Origin: Vampirovibrio chlorellavorus
GTDB taxonomy: Bacteria > Cyanobacteriota > Vampirovibrionia > Vampirovibrionales > Vampirovibrionaceae
Direction of reading: 5' to 3'
DNA length: 64,000 bases
Assembly: GCA_001858525.1 (NCBI GenBank)
Contig: LAPX01000005.1
Span: 1-64,000, forward strand
Part shown: piece after piece, positions 8,286 through 16,008 of the stretch
How positions within the stretch are numbered: the stretch's first letter is position 1
Layout: each line of letters starts with the position of its first letter
The notes under the pieces: generated by a model
The model's input: the letters and a program-made list of their open reading frames with translations, nothing else
Database searches by the model: none
What the model was told of the DNA's origin: nothing
Translations under genes and position numbers: made by a program

Positions 8286-9103
8286 GCGAGGCGGGCGAAA
8301 TCAGCTTCAAACAAAACGTCGTGGTAAAACTCGGGGTAATGCAGCAGTTGTTTCTGGGTGGTGGTGGGAATACGCTCATAGGCTTTGCGCATGGCTTCTG
8401 GATCGCACACGATGTCTTGGCCGGGAATGACCATTAATGCTGGAATATTGAGGGTGTTTATTTCCTGAATGGCTTGGTTGCACCAGTCCCGCACGCCCAG
8501 TAAAAAGCCAGGGGTTAAGGGCATTTTCAGGGCGCCCTTGAATTGCGGATCGTTAAGAATGCTTGAATTCCGGGTGATGGCGTCCAGGCCGTAGGGCAGA
8601 TGGGTGCGGGCTTTGGCCCCTAATAGCAGGTGGCTGACTACATTCCGCAGGATATAGGCGGGACTAAAGGAATGCTGGTGCGGTTTATAGGCCGGGGCCA
8701 GCAATGTCACGCTGGAAAAGCGCTCTGGGTGTCGGGTAGCTAGCAGCGTGGACAAAACGCCCCCTAAGCTAAGCCCGCATAAAGCCAGTTTGTCTGATGT
8801 TTGAGGCTGAAGCACTTCTTGATGAAACGCTTCCAGATCCTGCCAGATGATGTCGGCTTTGGGTAGCGGGGTATCCACCGGGTTGAGGCCAAACCCTCGC
8901 AAGTCCGGGGCGTAAATGGGGTTATAGGTGGGTAGCAAGCGCTCCAGAAAGTGCAAGGCCCCTTTCACAGAGCCACCCAGTCCCGGAATAAATAATAGGG
9001 CCTGCCCACTGGTGGGAGGCTCACTGTGGCTCAGGCGCCCGTATTTGAGCGGAGAACCGTCGCTGCTGGTAAAGGATAGCACTTCAAACATACTGGTTAT
9101 CAT
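8240..9103 (-). CDS. Alpha/beta-hydrolase fold protein
   Basis: A 287-residue serine hydrolase of the alpha/beta fold. Visible are the oxyanion strand LLFIPGLGGS, a nucleophile elbow CGLSLGG, a candidate acid in VIPGQDIVCD and a C-terminal His in PEFYHDVLFE, completing a Ser-Asp-His triad. A cap region lies around residues 150-215. Monoacylglycerol lipase- or carboxylesterase-like substrates are plausible; specificity cannot be read. No signal peptide. No good ribosome site was found for the ATG at 9103 or an ATG four codons later. It follows the formyltransferase gene on the same strand and overlaps the convergent gene at 7959-8285. Confidence 0.85.
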   Translation of the reverse strand: MITSMFEVLSFTSSDGSPLKYGRLSHSEPPTSGQALLFIPGLGGSVKGALHFLERLLPTYNPIYAPDLRGFGLNPVDTPLPKADIIWQDLEAFHQEVLQPQTSDKLALCGLSLGGVLSTLLATRHPERFSSVTLLAPAYKPHQHSFSPAYILRNVVSHLLLGAKARTHLPYGLDAITRNSSILNDPQFKGALKMPLTPGFLLGVRDWCNQAIQEINTLNIPALMVIPGQDIVCDPEAMRKAYERIPTTTQKQLLHYPEFYHDVLFEADFARLAQEILGWLDSLGSAS

Positions 9104-9207
9104 AGGGGCTGTGGGGGACTGAAGGCAAGCCTGTGTCGAATGTGCGCAATTTTATAAAGGTGTTGGGAAGGGAGGCTCACCTTCTTTATAATAATTAGCC
9201 TAATTAT

Positions 9208-10038
9208 CTAGAGCAAAACCGGGTTGGCTTGAGATTGGTACTGGGCCAGACATTGGTAATAGGCGTCCCGGTTCAGGATGGGAAAGCCCTGGGCGATGAG
9301 TTGCTCAAAGTCCTCGGGGGTGGGTAGGCTGTAATAGTTGCTTTCGGCTTCAACTTGCGGCAGGGCGGTGGGGATTTGGCCGGCCCGGTAGGTGGCAATG
9401 GCTCGCAAAATGCTGGCTGCTGCGGGCGGATACAGGGCCACGGTGTGCTCAAACAGGGATTGCCTGGCTTTTACGGGGAAGGTTTGCCGATCCACGATGG
9501 CCCCGGTGTCAATGGTGCCGTCCTCGATGGTATGCAAAGTAAAGCCATACTCCTTGCGCTGGTGCAACAGGCTCCAAAAGGTGGCCAGAATACCCCGATA
9601 CTGGGGGAGTAATCCTGAGTGCAGGTTTAAAATACCCAGTCGAGGGAGCTTCAGCACCGCTTCTTTAAAAATGTGCCCAAAACGAATGGATACAATCACA
9701 TCGGGGGCGAATTGTTCAATTTCCGCCAAGATGTCCGGGGTGTTGATGCTACTGATCAGCCTCATGGGGACTTGATAGCATTGGCTGAGTTGGCCAAAGG
9801 TTTTTAAAGTGCCTGCGCCGGTGGCGGACCGGGCCTCTTGTTGTGGAAACAGGAACTCATTCAGCAGATCCTGCTCGTAAAAGCGCAGGTAAGTGAGGGC
9901 AGCCCCGGTGGCCCGGCTCCCGGCCACGGACTCTGAGAAGAAGACCTTGAGTTCATCATCTGGGTTGAGGGCGGGAAAGAGATGGTTGAGGGCGATATTG
10001 CCGTAAATATCCCGATTGACGCAAAAAAGCAGTTTCAT
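9208..10038 (-). CDS. Formyltransferase-family protein (Fmt/PurN/ArnA-like fold)
   Basis: A 276-residue protein with the N10-formyltetrahydrofolate-dependent transferase signature: LNLHSGLLPQYRG holds the catalytic Asn and His, and TIDTG holds the catalytic Asp. The C-terminal tRNA-binding part of true Fmt is absent, and the N-terminal 80 residues differ from Fmt, so it more likely formylates a small molecule such as an amino sugar. It lies 111 nt downstream of the pilin array on the same strand and 104 nt upstream of the hydrolase gene, so a role in modifying surface glycans or pilins is possible but only inferred. Confidence 0.82.
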   Translation of the reverse strand: MKLLFCVNRDIYGNIALNHLFPALNPDDELKVFFSESVAGSRATGAALTYLRFYEQDLLNEFLFPQQEARSATGAGTLKTFGQLSQCYQVPMRLISSINTPDILAEIEQFAPDVIVSIRFGHIFKEAVLKLPRLGILNLHSGLLPQYRGILATFWSLLHQRKEYGFTLHTIEDGTIDTGAIVDRQTFPVKARQSLFEHTVALYPPAAASILRAIATYRAGQIPTALPQVEAESNYYSLPTPEDFEQLIAQGFPILNRDAYYQCLAQYQSQANPVLL

Positions 10039-10149
10039 GAGGAGGGCCTGTCGGTGGTTTCTGGTGGCTGTAAGGAGGAAGCCCTTCTATTATGGGTTTA
10101 AGGCGTCCCTTACCGCAAGCGTTAAGCCTGAATGCCTGGGGAGCGCTTA

Positions 10150-10782
10150 CTACCAGCTAAACCAGGAGGGGTCAAAAGCGCCGGGATTATTACCGCAGCC
10201 ATAGGAGCTGCAGGTGCCTGGCTTAACTTTTCCGCGAGAAGTGATGAACCCATTGTAGTAAAGCGCAAACTGAACTGTCTTTCCTGGGCTATCCGCGCTA
10301 GAGCCACTGTATGTTCCGTCTGGGTCGAAGCCAAATTCAATGGTATAGTTCGAGTTTGCAGCACTAAAATAGGCACTGTCTAAAAACCACAAAACACCTC
10401 CGTTGTGGAGTCGTATGCAAGGGGTGGTAGAGTCACAAGTTCTAGAGGTTACGCCTGGGTGAGCATCAATAAAGGCCCCGCCGGTATCGTAAGCGACATA
10501 ACTCATGTAGGGGGTTAAATCGGAGGGCTTGGTGTTTGCGTTCACACTACCTGCTAATTGAGCTTGCTGGTAGGCACCACTGATCATGGCGGCTACTTCC
10601 TTGGCTTTGGCGTTGTTGGAACTGTTTTGTTGCGAGCTAAGCACTTTGGGGATGGTAAAGGTGGCGATGACGCCCAGAATGGCCAGGGAAATGAGCAGTT
10701 CAGCCAGGGTAAAGCCTTGCCAGCTGAAGGCACGTGGCTTGGGTTTCTTGAGGCTTTCTTTCTGCTTGTCTTTCGGTCTCAT
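10150..10782 (-). CDS. Type IV pilin-like protein, paralogue 4 of array
   Basis: A 210-residue prepilin. A 23-residue Lys-rich leader ends in Gly23, followed by the class III pilin N-terminus FTLAELLISLAILGV with Glu5 of the mature protein, then a hydrophobic helix. The globular part carries Cys pairs (TCDSTTPC, CSSYGC), a DPDGTYSG loop, an ALYYNG strand and the array's conserved C-terminus DPSWFSW. Prepilin peptidase would cut after Gly23. AAGG precedes the ATG by a suitable distance. Last gene of the four; leader and C-terminus are nearly identical to those of the next two upstream genes. Could be a pilus subunit, a minor pilin or a pseudopilin of a type II system. Confidence 0.9.
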   Translation of the reverse strand: MRPKDKQKESLKKPKPRAFSWQGFTLAELLISLAILGVIATFTIPKVLSSQQNSSNNAKAKEVAAMISGAYQQAQLAGSVNANTKPSDLTPYMSYVAYDTGGAFIDAHPGVTSRTCDSTTPCIRLHNGGVLWFLDSAYFSAANSNYTIEFGFDPDGTYSGSSADSPGKTVQFALYYNGFITSRGKVKPGTCSSYGCGNNPGAFDPSWFSW

Positions 10783-10877
10783 GCTTTGCCTTTTTTAGAA
10801 CATTCGCTTGTTTTATATATCGACGGAGACTTGAAGAACTTTAGGTTTATCTTGAAATTTCGAGTATTGCGGCTTTA
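10783..10877 (-). repeat. Inter-pilin spacer repeat, copy A
   Basis: This 95-nt spacer closely resembles those at 11502-11598 and 12253-12346. Read on the minus strand it has a TATATAAAAC stretch, CGAATGTTC, an A6 tract and AAGGC just before the ATG. It probably carries promoter or leader signals duplicated with each pilin gene. Confidence 0.75.
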
Positions 10878-11501
10878 CTACCAGCTAAACCAGGTTGGGT
10901 CACATCCGGGGCAGGCTGGCACGCCACCGAAGCTTGCAACCGCCCCAACTTTTCTATTTTGGCTGGAAGTGATTACCCCGTTGTAATAGAGGTCGACAGA
11001 TAGCAGTTTACCCGGCCCGTTGGTGGTACCGGAATAGACCCCATCCGGATCAATGCGAAACGCAATCATATTCAGGTTGCTGGTACCGTTGAAATAAGCC
11101 GTATCTAGCATCAGAAGAGCTCCCGAATGCATTCTCAAGCAAGGTGCTGATGGGCTACAGGTCATAAAGCTTAGGCCATTGGTATCATCTATTTGAGAGG
11201 TGGTGTCGTATCGAAGGTAGTTGAGGTAAGGGGTTAAATCAGCAGGTTTGGTATTGGCGTTGACCACCCCGTCCAGCTGGGCTTGCTGATAAGCGGCCGA
11301 AATGCTGGCGATGGTTTCTTTGGCGATGGCGTTAAACTTGGAGTTTTGCTGGCTGCTCAGGATTTTGGGGATGGTAAAGGTGGCGATGACGCCCAGAATG
11401 GCCAAGGAAATGAGCAGTTCAGCCAAGGTAAAGCCTTGCCCGTTGAAGGCGCATGGCTTGGCTTTCTTGAGCCTTTCTTTCTGCTTGTCTTTCGGTCTCA
11501 T
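10878..11501 (-). CDS. Type IV pilin-like protein, paralogue 3 of array
   Basis: A 207-residue prepilin with the same 23-residue Lys-rich leader (MRPKDKQKERLKK), cleavage site Gly23/Phe24, FTLAELLISLAILGV helix, a Cys pair TCSPSAPC, IDPDGVYSG, a DLYYNG strand and C-terminus DPTWFSW. A second Cys pair (CPGC) sits next to the C-terminus. The middle region differs strongly from its neighbours while both ends are nearly constant. AAGGC upstream of the ATG. Expected location: inner membrane before assembly, then a surface fibre. Role within the fibre is unknown. Confidence 0.9.
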   Translation of the reverse strand: MRPKDKQKERLKKAKPCAFNGQGFTLAELLISLAILGVIATFTIPKILSSQQNSKFNAIAKETIASISAAYQQAQLDGVVNANTKPADLTPYLNYLRYDTTSQIDDTNGLSFMTCSPSAPCLRMHSGALLMLDTAYFNGTSNLNMIAFRIDPDGVYSGTTNGPGKLLSVDLYYNGVITSSQNRKVGAVASFGGVPACPGCDPTWFSW

Positions 11502-11598
11502 TTTTTGCCTTTTTTTTAGAACATTCGCTTGTTTTATATATTGACGGAGACAGGAAAAACTTTAGGCTTGCCTTGAGATTTTGAGTATGGCGACCTTA
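11502..11598 (-). repeat. Inter-pilin spacer repeat, copy B
   Basis: A 97-nt spacer. It shares with copy A the TATATAAAAC stretch, CGAATGTTC and AAGGC; its A tract before the ribosome site is eight long instead of six. The similarity continues into both flanking coding ends. Confidence 0.75.
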
Positions 11599-12252
11599 CT
11601 ACCAGCTAAACCAGGAGGGATCGTTGGGGCCAGGACCGTTGCCGCAGCCTCCGCTATTACAGGTGCCCGCTTTGCGCAGTCCGGCAGTGGTAATTTGTCC
11701 ATTGTAGTAAAGGGTGAAAAAGACCGATTTCCCGGGGGCGGTTTGAGAGCTACTGCCCGCAGACTTTGAATCAGGATCATATAAGAATCCAATGGAGTGC
11801 ATAGTAGAGGTTCCACCAAACGTCCAGGTGTCCACAAACATCAGCGTGCTGCCATTGTGCAGCTTAATACAGGGCCAGGAGCCATTGCAGGCGACATCCG
11901 CAGTGGGTGGACCGCCGCCCCAGTTGGGGTGCAGATCGATTAGGTTGCCAGAAGAGTCTATGCTGACATAATTCATGTATGGCATTAAATCGGAAGGTTT
12001 GCTTGAGGCTGTGATAATGCCCTCTTGTGTGGCTTTTTGGTACGCCTCGCTGATCATTGCGGCTGCTTCTTTGGCCATGGCGTTGTATTGGCTGTTTTGT
12101 TGCGCCACTAGGATTTTGGGAATGGTAAAGGTGGCGATGACGCCCAAAATGGCCAAACTAATCAGCAACTCAGCCAGGGTAAAGCCTTGCACGTAGAAGG
12201 CGCGTGGCTTGGGTTTCTTGAGGCTTTCTTTCTGCTTGTCTTTCGGTCTCAT
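11599..12252 (-). CDS. Type IV pilin-like protein, paralogue 2 of array
   Basis: A 217-residue prepilin. The start at 12252 aligns with MRPKDKQKE of the other two paralogues and is preceded by AAGGC; the frame is open further upstream, but that part runs into the spacer and the upstream gene's 3' end. Leader cut after Gly23, FTLAELLISLAILGV helix, Cys pairs ACNGSWPC and CNSGGC, a YDPDSKSAG loop instead of DPDG, a TLYYNG strand, and C-terminus DPSWFSW. Its central region is the most divergent of the four. Confidence 0.9.
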   Translation of the reverse strand: MRPKDKQKESLKKPKPRAFYVQGFTLAELLISLAILGVIATFTIPKILVAQQNSQYNAMAKEAAAMISEAYQKATQEGIITASSKPSDLMPYMNYVSIDSSGNLIDLHPNWGGGPPTADVACNGSWPCIKLHNGSTLMFVDTWTFGGTSTMHSIGFLYDPDSKSAGSSSQTAPGKSVFFTLYYNGQITTAGLRKAGTCNSGGCGNGPGPNDPSWFSW

Positions 12253-12346
12253 TTTTTGCCTTTTTTTTAGAATATTCACTAGTCTTGTATATCGGCAGAG
12301 ATTTGAAACAACTCTAGGTTTGCTTGGTATTTTGAGCATTGCGATC
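12253..12346 (-). repeat. Inter-pilin spacer repeat, copy C
   Basis: A 94-nt spacer, the most diverged of the three (minus-strand TGAATATTC in place of CGAATGTTC), with an A8 tract before AAGGC. A related motif also lies upstream of the first pilin gene at 12978-12986. Confidence 0.65.
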
Positions 12347-12964
12347 CTACTGCCAGCTAAACCAGGAGGGATCATATGCTGGGTTGGGGTTTATGGTGCA
12401 TGATGAGTATAAGGAGTCACAACTGGAGGGTTTTACCTTGCCACGGGTGGTCAAAAAACCGTTGTAATATAGAGAGAATTGAACAGCTTTGCCAGGGCTG
12501 TCCGCCGAAGAGCCACTATAAGCTCCGTCTGGGTCAAAGGTGAATTCAATCATATGATTATTGGTTACTCCACCAAAAGATGACAAGTTCTGGAGCCATA
12601 TAACGCCACCGCCGTGGAGCCAAATACAAGGGTTAACCGCATCGCAGGTTCTTGAATCCCCTCCTGGATGGGAATCAATCAATATTCCACTGGTGTCATA
12701 TTTTAAATAATTCATATAGGGGGTTAAATCGCCTGACTTGGTGTTTGCGTCCACACTACCTGCTAATTGAGCTTGCTGGTAGGCACCACTGATCATGGCG
12801 GCGACTTCTTTTGCTTCAGCGTTATATTGTCCATTTTGCTGAGTGCTCAGGATTTTAGGAATTGTAAAGGTGGCGATGACGCCCAAAATAGCCAAGCTGA
12901 TGAGCAACTCGGCCAAGGTAAAACCTGCTGGGTGCTTTGGGATTTTTAGAAAATAGCAAAACAA
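12347..12964 (-). CDS. Type IV pilin-like protein, paralogue 1 of array (first gene)
   Basis: A 205-residue prepilin with a much shorter leader (14 residues, cut after Gly14) than its three neighbours. The start is TTG, strongly supported by AGGAG eight nt upstream; no ATG is available before the pilin motif. FTLAELLISLAILGV helix, Cys pairs TCDAVNPC and CDSLYSSC, a FDPDGAYSG loop, a SLYYNG strand and C-terminus DPSWFSWQ. Parts of its globular domain match paralogue 4 almost word for word (ADSPGKAVQFSLYYNGF against ADSPGKTVQFALYYNGF), which suggests gene conversion between array ends. Confidence 0.9.
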   Translation of the reverse strand: MFCYFLKIPKHPAGFTLAELLISLAILGVIATFTIPKILSTQQNGQYNAEAKEVAAMISGAYQQAQLAGSVDANTKSGDLTPYMNYLKYDTSGILIDSHPGGDSRTCDAVNPCIWLHGGGVIWLQNLSSFGGVTNNHMIEFTFDPDGAYSGSSADSPGKAVQFSLYYNGFLTTRGKVKPSSCDSLYSSCTINPNPAYDPSWFSWQ

Positions 12965-13107
12965 GTCTTTAGCTCCTGAACATTCGAGTCTGATTCATTT
13001 ATCGTCCAGCTGGCCATAAACTTTAATTAATCAGCCATTTAGCCTCAGGGGTGGGGTTTTGATACCATGGTGGGGCGAAAGTCTTATTGAACCCGAAATA
13101 AACAGCT

Positions 13108-13188
13108 CTAGCTGAACATGGGATCGCTGCTATAACAAATGAACCCAATGATAAAAATGACCGCAAATAAAATTAGAATCTGAAGCAT
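13108..13188 (-). CDS. Possible 26-residue single-helix membrane peptide
   Basis: ATG to TAG encodes a peptide that is almost all hydrophobic (LQILILFAVIFIIGFICY) with a short polar end SSDPMFS. GGAG lies 11 nt before the ATG but inside the descending arm of the hairpin at 13191-13245, and the ATG abuts the hairpin's T-run. It may therefore be a true small protein whose translation depends on the hairpin, or chance coding behind a terminator. It lies downstream of ubiD and upstream of the pilin array on the same strand. Confidence 0.4.
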   Translation of the reverse strand: MLQILILFAVIFIIGFICYSSDPMFS

Positions 13189-13190
13189 AA

Positions 13191-13245
13191 AAAACGAATC
13201 TCCAATTGCTTTAAAATGAGGCTTAAGCAATTAAAGATTCGTTTT
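13191..13245 (-). terminator. Terminator-like hairpin downstream of ubiD
   Basis: A two-part stem: 13191-13201 pairs with 13235-13245 (11 bp) and 13204-13211 pairs with 13225-13232 (8 bp), separated by 2-nt internal loops. On the minus strand it is followed by T6. Its position 39 nt past the ubiD stop fits a terminator or attenuator. Confidence 0.7.
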
Positions 13246-13283
13246 GTGGCAAAATTGCCCGGTTTTTGGATTATCGGAATTTT

Positions 13284-14786
13284 CTAGCGGGCCGCAACGG
13301 GCGATTTCCCGAAGTATTCTTGCCAGCGGGCATCCACTTTGGTTTTGGTCTCGCTGTCCATTTCAATTTCATCCGGCCAATCCCGGTCAAAGCCTTCTGT
13401 AGGCCATTTCTTGGTGGCGTCAATGCCCACCTTGCTGCCGTAAGCCCACAGCGGGGTGGCGTGATCCAGAATGTCCATGGGGCCGTCTGCAAACATCATA
13501 TCCCGCTTGGGATCGGTGTTGTTAAACACGTGCCAGGCCACCTGGCTCAGGTCATGCACATTCACGTGCTTATCCACCACAATAACGTACTTGCTGAACA
13601 TCATTTGTCCAAAGCCCCACACGCTGCTCATGACCTTTTTGGCGTGGCCGGGGTAGCGTTTATCAATGCTCAAGATTACGCAGTTATGGAATACCCCTTC
13701 CCAGGGCAGGTTCATATCCACAATTTCGGAGATAAACAGCTTGAGCAAGGGCAGGAAAATCCGCTCGGTGGCCTTGCCCAGATAGCAGTCCTCTTGAGGG
13801 GGTTTGCCCACAATGGTGGTTTGGTAAATGGGGTTTTTACGGTGGGTAATGGCGGTGACATGCAGCACCGGGAAATCATCGGCCAGGGAATAGTAACCGG
13901 TGTGATCCCCAAAAGGGCCTTCCCAACGCAGCTCATCCAGCAGTACATAGCCTTCTACAACCAGTTCGGCGGTGGCGGGAACTTCGTTATCAATGGTTTT
14001 GCACTTCACCATTTTGACCGGATCACTGTGTAAAAATCCGGCCAGAATCATTTCATCTATGCCCGGCGGCAGGGGGGCCGTAGCGCTGTAGATAATATGC
14101 GGGGAGCACCCAAAAGCGGCAGCCACTTCCACCCGGTCTTTGCCCATGCGGCGGGCGTTTTCATAAATGCGGTTGCCATCGTGGTGTTTGTGCCAGTGCA
14201 TGCCGGTGGTGGTGTTGTCGTATTTCTGCATGCGGTACATGCCCACGTTGCGCTCGCCGGTGGCCGGATCTTTCAGGAAAATACAGGGATAGGTCATAAA
14301 GGGGCCGCCATCATCCGGCCAGCAGGTGATGACCGGCACGGCATCCAGCATGGGTTGAGTGGGATCGGTAATGACCACTTCCTGGCAAGGGGCCGGCCCT
14401 TTGTGATCGCGGGGTAGAAACTTGTTGAGTTCTGCCAGTTTGGGCAGCATCTGGATTTTTTCCCATAAGTTGTTGGGAATATCCGGCTTGATAAAGAACT
14501 CGATGCGCTTCTGGATTTCCTCATAACGCTCCACACCCAGGGCTAGCATCATGCGGTTGTGGGAACCCATGGCGTTGATGAGTACCGGCATGTCGAATTT
14601 TTCGCCGTTGGGGCCGTGGACATTGGTAAACAACAGGGCTTTGTTCTGATTTCCCGGCGCTTTGCTGACCCGATCGGTGATCTCGGTGATTTCCAGATGG
14701 GTGCATACCGGGGCGGAAATTTCGACCAACTCATCTGATTTTTTGAGTAATTCAATATAGCCGCGTAAATCATTAAACTTAGGCAT
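13284..14786 (-). CDS. ubiD: UbiD-family prenylated-FMN-dependent decarboxylase
   Basis: A 500-residue enzyme of the UbiD family, which (de)carboxylates aromatic or unsaturated acids with prenylated FMN made by UbiX. The whole length matches the family, including ERNVGMYRMQ, WEGPFGDHTGYYS and PPQEDCYLGKATERIF, which carry cofactor- and metal-binding residues. AAGGAG about ten nt upstream supports the ATG. In quinone-making bacteria it would decarboxylate a polyprenyl benzoate or, in the futalosine route, a naphthoate; the substrate cannot be chosen from sequence. No ubiX lies in the window. A G9 tract lies about 55 nt upstream of the start. Confidence 0.9.
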   Translation of the reverse strand: MPKFNDLRGYIELLKKSDELVEISAPVCTHLEITEITDRVSKAPGNQNKALLFTNVHGPNGEKFDMPVLINAMGSHNRMMLALGVERYEEIQKRIEFFIKPDIPNNLWEKIQMLPKLAELNKFLPRDHKGPAPCQEVVITDPTQPMLDAVPVITCWPDDGGPFMTYPCIFLKDPATGERNVGMYRMQKYDNTTTGMHWHKHHDGNRIYENARRMGKDRVEVAAAFGCSPHIIYSATAPLPPGIDEMILAGFLHSDPVKMVKCKTIDNEVPATAELVVEGYVLLDELRWEGPFGDHTGYYSLADDFPVLHVTAITHRKNPIYQTTIVGKPPQEDCYLGKATERIFLPLLKLFISEIVDMNLPWEGVFHNCVILSIDKRYPGHAKKVMSSVWGFGQMMFSKYVIVVDKHVNVHDLSQVAWHVFNNTDPKRDMMFADGPMDILDHATPLWAYGSKVGIDATKKWPTEGFDRDWPDEIEMDSETKTKVDARWQEYFGKSPVAAR

Positions 14787-15134
14787 GGAAATCGTACTCC
14801 TTCAAACAGCAAATCAGCTTCGGGGGACGGGTGTGTGTGGGGGGGGGCAATTCAAACTCGGCGTCAGTAATGAATGGGACTGAAATGGCAAACCGTAAAG
14901 TGAATACAAATATAAAGTCTCAAATATAAGGGAATCAAATTCAGTAATATCAAAATTTAAGGCTGATTTTCATTGGAAACATTAGCACAAAGCCCGGTTT
15001 CATCAGATGCTTTTTCGCAAGGAGTTGCCCACAAAGTCTTCCCTTGTCCAGACAAGCAGCGGAAATCTTGTTAAAATAAGGGTCAGTGTTGCAGTTTGTC
15101 TCAACCAGTGCGTTGTGAATTGAAGGGAATGTGT
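14787..15134. other. Divergent intergenic region between ubiD and the GerMN lipoprotein gene
   Basis: No gene was seen here, apart from an in-frame TTG at 15096 that could extend the lipoprotein gene. The region holds the GT/G tract at 14831-14847 and AT-rich stretches around 14890-14960. No clear sigma-70 pair was found for either direction. Confidence 0.5.
14831..14847. repeat. Simple-sequence tract (GT)4 followed by G9
   Basis: Four GT units run into nine consecutive Gs at 14839-14847, between the divergent ubiD and lipoprotein genes. Homopolymer tracts of this length can change by slipped-strand mispairing and alter promoter spacing. Confidence 0.8.
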
Positions 15135-15713
15135 ATGCCTGCCGTTTCAGCCTCGAAAAGTGCCTTGTGGTTCCGTCAGTGGTTCACCTTGGGGCTCCTG
15201 TCTTTGCTGGTAATGGGGGCTGTTTCTCTAAGCGGATGCAACTGGTTTGGACCCAAGCCGGTTTTGCCGCCGGGTCAGCAAGCGCCCATTGCCGCCGATG
15301 AAGTGGCCGTATTTTTCAGTAAATATCAGGGCAATCAAAGTATTGTAGAGGCGGTCATTCGAAAAATTCCGGAAACGGCCAAAACCGAGCCTCTTAAATT
15401 TGCCCTGACCGAACTGCTAAAGGGCCCCACTGCCGAGGAGAAGACGCAGGGGTTCTATACGGAAATTCCCAAAGGCACCCAACTCTTGGCGGTCACTCAG
15501 GATCCCAAGGTGCTCACCATTAATTTGTCCAGCCAGTTTGCCACCGGGGGCGGCTCCACCAGTGTTACCCAGCGCCTGGAAGAGCTGAAGCGCACTGTAA
15601 AAGCCATTGATACCCAGCATGAAATCACGGTTCAGGTGGATGGAAAACCGTTGGAGCTGTTGGGCGGCGAAGGGCTGGAAGTGCCGGGCACCATGCAGTC
15701 TGGGCCACAATAG
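15135..15713 (+). CDS. GerMN-domain lipoprotein
   Basis: A 192-residue exported lipoprotein. The n-region and hydrophobic core (LGLLSLLVMGAVSLS) lead to a lipobox LSGC, then a Pro-rich linker. The mature part (about residues 65-180) resembles the GerMN (sporulation/spore germination) domain: VAVFFSKYQ, LKFALTELLKGPTAEEK, FYTEIPKGTQLL, KVLTINLSSQF. In non-sporulating bacteria this domain is an envelope or peptidoglycan-associated module. The ATG at 15135 has AAGGGA six nt upstream; ATG at 15129 is too close to it, and TTG at 15096 gives a longer but less likely protein. Terminator follows. Confidence 0.85.
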   Translation: MPAVSASKSALWFRQWFTLGLLSLLVMGAVSLSGCNWFGPKPVLPPGQQAPIAADEVAVFFSKYQGNQSIVEAVIRKIPETAKTEPLKFALTELLKGPTAEEKTQGFYTEIPKGTQLLAVTQDPKVLTINLSSQFATGGGSTSVTQRLEELKRTVKAIDTQHEITVQVDGKPLELLGGEGLEVPGTMQSGPQ

Positions 15714-15753
15714 TTTTTTTGAAACAACAGAAACATCCAGCTTTTTAATGTGA

Positions 15754-15794
15754 AACAGAGTCTTTTGTGATTTGGCAGAAGGCTCTGTTTTTTG
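15754..15794 (+). terminator. Intrinsic terminator after the GerMN lipoprotein gene
   Basis: A 9-bp stem (15754-15762 with 15781-15789, one G-U) with an 18-nt loop, followed by a T-run through 15793. Confidence 0.65.
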
Positions 15795-16008
15795 CTGTTT
15801 TTAATGGCCTCAGTAGGCTTTTCAGACACAATTCTGAGGTAGGCTGGTGCACGCCAAATTTTCGATAAAGGCAATTCTCTCCGATTGATTGTTTTTATTT
15901 TATTAACTAGAGAGGTCGTAGGCGGTTTAAAGATGTTCACACAGACATCTCTTTATGAGGCTGTGTACATGGCGTTTTTGGACTGGTTTAGAGGAGAGGT
16001 TGAACGTT

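Noticed and set aside
13266-14033. Plus-strand open frame of 255 codons opposite ubiD
   Set aside because: Its His/Gly/Val-rich content mirrors ubiD codons, and the ubiD motifs on the other strand are intact.
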